A stretch of 64,000 nt of DNA from Blastomussa wellsi (Eukaryota; Cnidaria; Anthozoa; Scleractinia; Plerogyridae). Made by a program: the position numbers and the translations under genes. Every line of letters starts with the position of its first letter. The stretch's first letter is position 1. Under the pieces are notes generated by a model that ran no database searches, was not told where the DNA came from, and saw only the letters and a list, made by a program, of their open reading frames with translations. This document shows positions 22,601-34,100 of the stretch, one piece after another. Location of the stretch: positions 7,102,031 through 7,166,030 of the forward strand of contig OX393572.1 in NCBI GenBank assembly GCA_947652115.1, in the 5' to 3' direction.

Positions 22601-25600
22601 GCCCCCAATAACTGTTAAGTTAAACATTATGCCAAGAACGCATATGAAGCAAAATTACGCATTCAAACCAATTTAAAGGAAACCTCTGCTCTTGAGGTAC
22701 ATTGAGGTGAACTTTGAAATAATGCCTACAGTAAATTACAAATTTTACCAAACATTTCTCTACGGGAAATGTAAAATTAAAATAATAATAAACTGAAAAT
22801 ACTATCACTTTTAAATTTCATGTCCACTGCCATTTTGGATTTTATGACGTCATTGCATTGCCTTATTGCTGCAAACAAAAGAAGTTCTGCTTCCTAAAAA
22901 TGACTTGTATGCAATATTTGACATCATGCGCATTTATAAAATCCAAAATGGTGGCATGCAGGGAATTAAAAAGCAATTTAATCTTTCCCATTTATTATTA
23001 TAATTATTATTGATATTATTACTATTACTATTATTACTACCGGTATTACTATTACTACCGGTATTATGAGTAGTATTATTATTATTATCATTATCACTAT
23101 TAAATGTTATATCTCCCTTATCTGATAAAATTTGTAACTCATCAGGCATTGTTTAATTAAAACAACTCAACATGGAATAATGATCACCTTAAGTGATGAT
23201 TGATAATTACGGATAGATAACATGCCCCGCGTGTCATGTCGGCCACGCTTCTTTTCTCGTGTTTGAGGATCGGATGTCAGATTGTTTGATCCTGTCAGCC
23301 AGTGTGCTCGCTCGTTTTCTTTCCCACCCACGCCTCCCTTTTAGTTTATCGGTCCGCCCGTGGACCCTTCTTTGTCAATAAACTTTTGCCCAAACATTGC
23401 AGCCTGTGTTGATATCTTTAGTGCTTAACTTGTTTCAAGAACAATTCAGTGTATTTCAGCATAAAAAACCCAAGAAAATCAGGCTCTTTTGACTGAAGTC
23501 TTTGTTCCTGTGTAACCACATTTTCCCAAACAGCAGCTGATAATGCTTTCACCATTGTGCATTCCCTGCTATCTTATTTATAAAAATCTAGTAAATAGCT
23601 GTGCAAAACTAGGTACCTCTCGACACTCCTGTGTTAGTAGCTCCTGTGTTTGTCGTAACCGTGACAATGCTGTGTTTGTTAGTCCGCCTACAACTGCCAT
23701 CAGGCCATTAAAATTCTGGAGATCCTTTAAATGCTTGGTGAGGGAAGAAGCATGAAGACACCATAAGAAATTTATAGTTACAACTAACAAGTGACCCATG
23801 GCTTCGTACAGCATTACTTATACGTTATTTACCTTATTATTGGAAATTAACAATTTTGTTGATTATTATAAGATATTGGAAATTAATGCTGAGTGAAGGA
23901 AAAATTACTTTCCAATAAAGGAAATTAACGTGAAAGAGGGAATTAATGTGAGTACACAAAGCCAAGAAGCAGATGTGTGTGTTTCTGATAGTCACAGTGA
24001 TGAAGAAGCAGAAATATTGTAAACAATTTACTGTTAAAACTGTGAGAAACTTGTGCGCAAAATAAAAAGTTTCTTAGTTGTCAAAAATATTTTGAGTGTA
24101 TCAAAAATTTGGGACAAAAATAATAGAAATTAACTTCGAGTCGCAGAAATTAACACTCCACTAAATTAATGACATGGAAATTAACACCCACAAAAATTAA
24201 CATGACTTAAATTAACAAAAATTTCCCAAATTTGCATTCATTTCATGAACCGTTAATTTCCTATGATAAGGTCAGTAGTGTCACTTAGAAATATGAAATC
24301 TCATTTTGAGGCAAGCATCTTATGATACCCGTAGTCTTGCATTTAACTCTTCATTGCAAATAGTCAAGATATGGAAATTTAATAAAATTATACATACACC
24401 TAACTGCAGTAGACCAAAAAGGAATGAACTTACATGATTAATGCACAGTGATACCATGTTATATGCGCAGAACAATTAATAATTATCATGAGAAGGTAAC
24501 AACCTGATATTACTCTGTAGTGATGACAACTTAGAAAAATTTTACAATCCAAAAATGAACCAGAAGTTTGTTTGCCTATTTGTTTCCTATTTATCTTCTT
24601 TTCATTTTTCTTTGACCATGACAATGTTAATAATAAAAAAAATTAGCAAAAATACTGAACGACGTTTCAGTGTCATCCTGGCACCATTTTCAAGTAAGAA
24701 TGTGTGAGAGAAGAAAGCTAATTTATACTAAAAGTGGAGGTGTGAAATTGAATAAATTAGAATAAGATTAAAAGATTAAAAATGTTCAATGTTCATGTTC
24801 ATTCCAGTGAGGTGTCAAACACAGGTAACGAGTGCAATTACCGATTTACCGCCATCGGAAAACACCTTCAAAATGAACACCGACTTGATACAGTTGGCGA
24901 TTTGACTATCAATTTTAAGATCTTAAAGAAACTATGTCAGGGAAAGTTTGATTGTTTGATCCACGAAATGTTATGGATTCGCATAAAGAAACCGAGCCTT
25001 ATCCCTCAGTCGGACTCCATTCGCGCAAAAGTATTTGATTAGGCTTTGAACAGACATTGCATTTGTTACATGTGTTTTACACCTCACTGGAATGAACATG
25101 GACAATCTTATTCTAATTTATTCAATTTCGCACCTCTACTTTTAGTATAAATTAGCGTTCTTCTCGCACACATTCTTACTTGAAAATGGTGCCAGGATGA
25201 CACTGAAACATCGTTCAGTATTTTCACTAATTTTTATTATTAACTGTGTTTCGAAATTTAATCTTCTATGACAATGTTAACAGTTTATTAGATTCGTGTT
25301 GTACAGTTCTGTATACCTATTCAACTTTAAGTATACTTACTTTTGCTGTTTGCTGAAACTTTTCCATGCAGGAAGCTCTCTCTTGGGGTGTAACACAGTT
25401 CAAAACCATCCCCTGTACCCACCGTGACACTCCATTAAAAAGTGCCACATATCTCTCAAGGTAGGTTGTTTCTTTTAACTTTCCAGTGCAAACATAAGTC
25501 TTCCACTCTGAAAACTGATTTTTTAACAATTTTAATTAAATTAAAAGGAAAAGGTAAACCTTTTAAGCCATTTATCTAGCACATAGTAGTCTCCTTCGCA

Positions 25601-28600
25601 GCCGTTGTTTGGGATGTCACGTAACGTTCATCCCCAAAGAAACTGCTACTGACAACCAAACCACATTCCTTTCCCATTGTGTTTGTGGTTAGTTTGTGTA
25701 AAAGGACTGCATGTGACAATGAGACAGAGTCCCTGCAGTGTGCAATGTGTTAGCCGTTGTGTTTTCAAACTGTTTCGCCTGAAAAGATACTACATATGCG
25801 TTACAAGTAAAGGTAGCTAGATCGTCTATCAAGCATTTTGTCTGCTTGGCACTGAAAAACCACATGATTCAAATGTAGATGTAGAGGTAAAAGACGGTCT
25901 CTGATTGGGTGAGTCTCCGAATTTTGCGCAAAATAGTTCTTGAAAATGAAACTAAAGCTGTGATTGGCTAATATTGGGAAAGGAATGTTCTTTGGTTGTC
26001 GGCAGCCATTTCTTTGGGGGGAACGTTACATGAAATCCAAAAAATGGCTGCGAAGGAGACTAGGCACATAACTGCTGGTGCTGAACTCCAGTTAAGATTA
26101 TGATACTCACAATTAAAATAAGGTCAACCCAGAAACATTTGTTTTCACCACCATTAAATGTTCAACTCACCAGTTGTTTGCCAGTCAGTCTGAGTGAGTG
26201 ATCGTGAGCGAGAGAGGAAGCGAATGAGTGAATGAGTAACTCTGTCAGTCAGGCAGACAGGCAGGGAGACAGGCAGGTGGACTAGGTCAATCATTTAAAC
26301 AATCTTAAAAGTAGGAACCACATCTGCCCTAGATGAATTTTCATGCAGGTCCTCTCAATCCAGGTCGAATTGGAATTTGCGAATGCTGGTTGTCCAGAAG
26401 GGTTGAAAACCAGAGTTGCCAGAAAAAAAAATTTTTTGGACCAAGGCAAGAACCAACAACAAAATCAATCCACACATGCCACCTTAATTATGGGACTCAA
26501 ACCCTGGTCTCACTAGTTCACACTCATCGGTGGCTCTGCAACCATCAATGATACTTATCCAGGGTTAATTTGGGGCTATGAAGGAGCTTTTATCAAAGAT
26601 CATTCTCCCTGATACCAGACTAAGCAATCTCAAATCAGATCAATTGCTTCATCAGCCATGTTTCTGCAGATGACAAATGTGGGACTCCTCCAAGTTAAAG
26701 CAATGATTTCTTCAAACATCAAACTTAATGCTTAGAGAGTGAAGGATGCCAAGCTAAATCCTGCAATCATCAAGACACTGGAGGCCATATATGGCACCAA
26801 ACTGCCCGCTCCCAGATCATCAGAGTGGCTATCTTCAAGCTGGGGTATAGGAAGCTAAGCACTTGGCCTAAAGAAATTTAACAGGATGCCTTTTAGCCTT
26901 ACAAATGCACCAGCTCCTACATTTGAGTGACTAATGAGTAATATTTTGCCAGATAAAATCTGAAAATTAGTGCACCTAGATGATGTTCTACTATTTGGTA
27001 GCACCTTTAAAATTAAGTGTTGGATCTGTTGCTAATGAGTAACCTCAATCTTACAGCTTCTCCTTTGGCCACTAGTAATGTGGACCACCAACCACAGGGA
27101 TCCCATTTATGTCCATAACACTGCTCCAGCCCAGACACCCCATCAGCAGCAGCAGTTGCCAGAGCTCAAGCCCACATCCTCTTCTTTAGGGTTATCAGGC
27201 CTTGTCTGCAGACAAGCCAAGCCTGGAATGACCGGAGAAGCTCCACCTCATGCATGTGAGAGGACAAAAGGAGTCATCAAATGAATAACCATCCGGCACT
27301 TCAGACGATCTGCCAGACAATCCACCCACCTGAGGTTGCCTGTTACTTGATCCTTGTTGTTCTTTGTTTTGTTGCAGTTTCATGTAAATAAGTTTAAGGC
27401 CAATGGCTGATTTATTAAAGAAAGCCTCTTGTGTAAACAGGTGAGTTCTTTTGCCTCATGGCATTTGCTGAAATTGTTTTGGGCTTGGTATTCCTGTACT
27501 GTAAAGCTAATTTACTGGCATACTGATAAACTTTAATGCAATTATCAAGATTTGTCGTGGAAGCCTTTCACTTTGCACTGCTACTGTGCTTCATTATCCT
27601 TCAGTTGCAAACAGGTGCTTTACTACCTTTGGCAAGCAACTTATCAGCTTATTATTATAGATACTGACGAAATAACGGGATTTTCCTTTGCACTAAAAAA
27701 TCATATCTTCATCGCACGCAATGAAGATATTACTTTTATCTTTCACATGTGAGGATATAGGTGTCATCATGGTTACTTGCATGATCAGCCAATAAAAGCG
27801 AGCTTCCCATTAGGTACGTGGTTGACAACGGCGCTGTTGAATTTCATTCAGAATTGAACATGGCTTCAAGCTGTGAAGGCAGTGCGGTTACCAGCAACTT
27901 TGTCGATAAAATACCAAACCTTCGCACTGATATATTTTCATTTATATTCTGAACATCATGGAAGATTTGTCCAGATCTCGGATAGTGACATTGAAAAATG
28001 AATTGAAGGAGAAGAAAATGTGAACACGAAAAGAAAGACCCTAGTCAACAAGTTTCTAAAAGGGAGTGTAATGAAATCAATAGAGCAATAGAGGAAATTC
28101 CGGCAAATGAATTGCAGCTACTTGATCTGCATGAGCCAGTTTGTTTTAGCTGCAAGGACCAAGACCAGACAGGATTATGAGCCATCGCCACTGTGCAGGA
28201 CTAGTGTTGAATGTCATTTGAGTTGTTCCAGTTATGGCAAAGCTATCTTCAAAGACTTTGATTTCAAAAAAAACTAGAGACGTGTTGAAAGCAAAACAAA
28301 AAGAACTTAAGCGACACGGATGTGGAAACAGATGAAAGGCCACAACGTTGCTTGGATTTAATTCACCACAAGCTCTGCTACATACAGTGTGGCCAAACAA
28401 CATGATACACTTTGGTCCCCGTGGTTGTAAGGAACAAAAGGAACTCCATTGGGGAGACATCGTTCTTAAAGCTGACAGCGATGGAAATGAGTATCTGGAG
28501 TACTTTGCATGCCAAACAAAGACAAGAACTGGAGAGGACCCATGGAATCAACGACCAATCAAGCCGCGAATGTATGCCAACGAAGATGCCAGTTCTGTGG

Positions 28601-31082
28601 ATGGTGATCCGGTTCATATAAGTTTACAAGATCTATGAAGAAAAATGACCACCATCCATGTCAAAACCAGATTTGCCTTTCTGTTTAGCTGTAAATTACT
28701 TTAAGAAGCTCGTGCATCAGCGGAAGGCAAGAGTTGGTTCAAATCACAACCAGTGGGAGTGAACAAGTTAAACGGTATCATGAAAGACATGACATAAGAG
28801 GCGGCAATTTCAACCAAAACCAACCACAGCAGAAGAAAAACTTTACTTTGCAAAATAATGGAATTCCTCCCAATCCGATTATCCAGATTACAGGGCATAA
28901 AAACATACAGTCATTTAACAATTACAGTTCTCTTTGAGAGAAGCAAATGAAAACTGTTTCACATATTCTCTCTGCAATAACGAAAGCCACTACCAACATC
29001 ACACAGAGCGAATACAACTTGAGAGTGCAACCCCAGGTTGAGTATTGAATTGCTTCCATGGCTCACTACTACATCTACCTCAGATGTTAATTCCTTCAAT
29101 GAGAATAGGCTTCAAACCATGTTTCATGGAAACTACATAGCTGGATCTTCCATTACTGTATTAACTTAGCTCCCTCAAACAATACAGTGATGAGTCCAGA
29201 AAGTGATCCGAAGCTTAAGAAACGGCGACTCATCATTGAAAGTGACAGTAACCAAGAATCCACTTCATGATGCTATTTTGAGATTCTAAGATACTTCGGT
29301 GCTTTAATATAATTGTTTTCAATGTGACTTGTTTTCATAACTTTCATCAGTATCCTGTTTCATAACATGTGTGTTTTTGCGATTGGTGGCCACTTTTTCG
29401 CCACTACGAAAATGAATCAATATAGTCTTTAATCTGAACATTTCATCAGTATATTGGGGATACAAATTTTATCTTCTCGTGCTGAAACTATCTTTCACTC
29501 GTTCGCGCAAGATACTATCAGCACGAAAAGGTAAAATTCGCATCCCGGCGCGGCCATGTAATATCCTCTATATCTCTGCTCAATGTACACTATAAGCTGC
29601 ATCTTAAAACAAACTTACAGTTAGCATACAATACATAATTACGTACTCACTGGTATTCTACGAAGCATTCTATATTCAAGATATGTTAGTTGCTCTGCGA
29701 TGGTACTAGCTGATATGTCTATGAAGGCCAAAGAACTTTTCCGCTGATCCTGGGGAGTTTGTTCAGTGCTTGTGAGAGCACTTAACTTGCGATGGCTTTC
29801 CTCAGCCCAACTGTTGGTAAGTGAATGTGAAGAAACACACTTTGATTAACAAACAAAATTTTGTAACTTGGCATTTCCACCTCATCATTCAGAATTCAGA
29901 ATTATAGCTATGTGGCTACTGTTTTGAAAAAAAAACTCAAATTTCAATCAACAATTTTGGCAAAAAGTATAGCTTACCTGTGAGAGTTTACAGTAATTTT
30001 AATTAGCACCTAACAAAATTATAAAGTTAATATAATTATAATAAAATATAAGAACATGTATAGGGCATGCTGTGCCACTTAACATAAATCCCTGAAAAAT
30101 AGTGGCTATCAAATGGAAGATTAACCAAGTAGATCGTTTCTTCATGCATGCATTAAATATGGTACCCTTATAATTGCACACAGGTCTTACATGTTTGATG
30201 GATCAATAATATCTTTCTCGTCTTCACCTTCCACTTTTTTATGAAACTCATTCAACATCAAAGAAAGAGTCTCCTCTCTTTTGAAGTCAGAACCATACTT
30301 TGATATCCAAAATCTACACAACACAAAGAAAATATGTAAAAAATTTATGTTTATTTAGGACGGTAAATAAGTTACAACCATTCCATTTGCATTATATAAT
30401 TCAGTGTATAATTTATTTCTTTGCTCAAGTGTTCTTACTAATATTATCATGGAGAAAAGTAAACAAAGGATTAAAGAAACGGGTACGAAGAGCTTGGCTG
30501 TTGAAAACAAGTTAATTCTGGTACAGTCAAAATAATAATTAATAGAAATGTAAATGTGGTTTTCAAAAAAAAACTGGCAGCTCCCCAATCTAAGACATCA
30601 AACAAGAAAACAAACAGCTAAGTCTAAACTGTAATACACTGTCTATATGCCAAAGGATATGCAGGATCGGACTAATCGGAGTAGTTGTAATGGAACAAGA
30701 GGCCATTTCTGAGTTCTCTTTTGCCTCAGTGTCAGAACGTTACTTAAGTCAAGTTACTTGACTTAACTTTGACTTTTCTTTCAAAAGGTTCCAGTATGTT
30801 CTGGTTATAGTTATTGGTTTTGGGTTTTCCTTCGCTTGCATATTGTCGTCACATTCGTCTTGTAAGTATATTTGATAGCGTGGTCATGTTTAACTTATTT
30901 CATATTTCAGGTTGTTGTAAGTCATTTTATGTTCATTAGTTTGTTTCAATTTGTTTTCAGTTGCACTCTTTTCATCTTGGCTATTTTAAGTTCGTTTGGC
31001 AAATAAATTGGTTTCCTGCCAGTCGTAATGGATGTGTGTTAAAAGCATCTGCAATGACAGTGTGTATTTTTTTGCTCAAGTT

Positions 31083-31117
<35 letters not shown>

Positions 31118-34100
31118 ACAATCGACCTGAAATCGCATCCAATTGCACAATTCACCAAAAATCGCATAATTCACAAAATAACGCATATTATTCACAAAAT
31201 AACGTATGATTTACCTCGGAAAAAGCCTAAAAAACCTTTGCTTCATAAACATTCGAAGTTCAAGGTGTTACTTTGCATGTCAGGGGTAGCCTTAGCCTCT
31301 CTAATCGCATAATCTGCCCTAAAAATTTTGCATAATTTTCATTTTTTCATCGCACCCTATCAGAAGGCCTGTCAAGTGTACTAATATTATCATGGAGAAA
31401 AGTAAACAAAGGATTAAAGAAATGGGTAAGGAGGAGCTTGGCTGTTGAAAACAACTTAATTCTGGTACAATCAAAATAATAATTAATAGAAACGTAAATG
31501 TGGTCTAAACTGTAACGTATATATGCAAAAGAATAATTATGCAAGATGGGTACCGGTAATTGAAATAGTTGTAATGGAACAATAGGCCATTTCTGAGAAC
31601 AATTGGACTTACAAGTTACTTGACTTTAACTTTGACTTTACTTTTAAAGGGGGTGTACTGACCTGATCCATGGGGTGGTGGAGGGGTGGACAAGGGACAA
31701 GGAGTCCAGGTTTTATTTGGGCTTCTCTTTTATCCAGATATACTTACAGATAATTCATACAATGTCAACAACCAGGTAATGAAAATAAAATGAGAATATT
31801 CCTACTTACCCAACAGCTGAGCAAATGCTTCTTCTAAATTTTCTGATATGTTCATTGTTTAATGCTGAATGATCAGAATACCTGCAGGCATGCAGGAGAT
31901 GGATGAGTTAAGGTAATAAGTTAAACAATTCATAAGCTCACTAATTTATTGAACTTGCAAAACATGCCATGGTTATTAAACCAAAAACATAGGTGTGAAT
32001 AAACCACTTTTCATACATTTTAAATTTGTTTTTGATAATTAAGAATTGAAACAGAGATTTCCTCTAAAAATATCATAAATATTTAGAATACAGCCTAGGG
32101 GTGACTATCGAGGTCATTTTGACTATTGCGATAATATTGCGATTATCATAGTTAAAATTACATTTGAAATAGCATTGCGATAGTAGTGATACTATTGCGA
32201 TACTATTGCAATAGTGACATTTTGTTCAGAGTAATGGCAAATCTAGTGTCGCAATGCCTCATAGAGGGGGGTCAACAAAATCTTGCGCTGCCATTTTGAA
32301 TGTGGACAAGAGCCTGGATACGATTTTAGAAAACAACACAACATGGCGGACCAAGTCGGGGAAGTTTGTTTTGGCTTAAAATTGTCCTTTGAACTCACAA
32401 CAATGAACAGCACAGACAGGCAAGAACAAAAGAGGAATTTCTTTATTTAAGGAAGATGCTACAGGAGATCATTTAAAAACTATCGTAACTATCGATATTT
32501 TACGAAACCATTGCGATTATTATCGATAGTTAAACTTGCTATCGATGTATTGCTATCAGAACACTTACAATCACGATGCATCGATAGTTCGATGTATAGC
32601 CCTGTATTAGCGAGACTGGAAGACCGATGCAAGACAGGATTAAAAAGCATGATCGAGACATGTGATTCACCCATACCCAGACCTCCAACATTTCAAAGCA
32701 TGCCTTACATCACCCACTGCTGATCCTCATTACATGATAATTTGGTTTTCTCATAGGGTCAAAGAGCCAATTCACATAAGACTTCACCCAAACAACATCA
32801 ACAGAGACAGTGGGATCAAAATTCCAGAATCATGGATGCCCATGATATAAAACACAATGTCAGGATAATGCAACAGTGGACCACTGAGGGAGCAATAATT
32901 CACCAACCTGAATAGTGAGGATCAAATGAACAGCTGTTGAAAACCAACAAATCACTGACTTAAACAAAGCACCATGCTTTATAAAGTTACATGTAACCAG
33001 TTAACCTACATGTATGACGAAGCCTCGCCTATGGTAATGCAGTCAAAACATTACAATACACATCACAAGTGACTACATGGAGAGAAATAAAAATATGTTA
33101 TTATTATTATTTTTATATATAACAAATTTAAAAGCTAAATCCATGGTACACTTGAAGAAAAGGATACCGTTGCATAAATTTTCGAAGTAGCTCTTCTGAG
33201 GAAATAAACCATTTGTGTGTCATAAATACTGAATTTGAAAGGAATGGCTCTGGTACATCTCCACCTGACAATAAAATAAGAAAGAGTTTATAAGGACTAT
33301 AAATGTTGATACTACTGCAAACAAAACATTACCAACAGGCCTGGCACTATCCTCGGAGTGAAGGCTGAGGGAGCATGAGGGAGAAAAATCAGTGAAGAGA
33401 AGTTGGAGCAGAAGCGAGAATGCCCCAGTGAATGCCGCTTTCCACACAGCTCTCTAAATGTCACCTCCTGATTGGGCAGAACAATCCTTTATGTTCCCTT
33501 GAATTATTCTGCCCAATCACGGGCAACAGATTTACTGTCTGTTTCGTGTGTTCTGTTATTAAAAATATCCACAAAGCCAGTTGTTGATCGTATCTGACTT
33601 GCTTGTCTGCTATGATTTTTACTATTCTACCCCATCACGGGCAACAGATTTACTGTCTGTTTCATGTGTTCTGTTATTAAAAATATCCACAAAGCCAGTT
33701 GTTCATCGTGTCTGATTTGCTTGTCTGTTATGATTTTGACTATTAATTGCCATGAAGCCTTGCAAGGGGTGGCTGTGCTGGGATGTCGATTGCTTCTGAA
33801 GAACAAATATGTCACCTCACCTACAGCTGTAAATGTCGCTGTTGCTTTTTATAGGGTATGTAACAGTACCCGTCACCTTTTTTTGGGAGAAACTGTTTTG
33901 CTGCAGGATTATAACTGGACTTTCATGGTGCTCAGTAGGCAAAAATTTGGGAGGAGGTCTGCCAGAGGTCTTTTGGGGCAGGCAAACGTGGGAAAATTTG
34001 TTCCCTCGCTTTCATGCTAGTTTTTAAGCGTAATCATGCCGCCTGTCGCTTTTTAGAAATCTCCATGTCACCAGTTTTCAGGGTTGTATCGCATGTTGCT

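Noticed and set aside
22934..23149. Asn/Ser-rich open frame on the minus strand
   Set aside because: Product of an ATT/ACT microsatellite.
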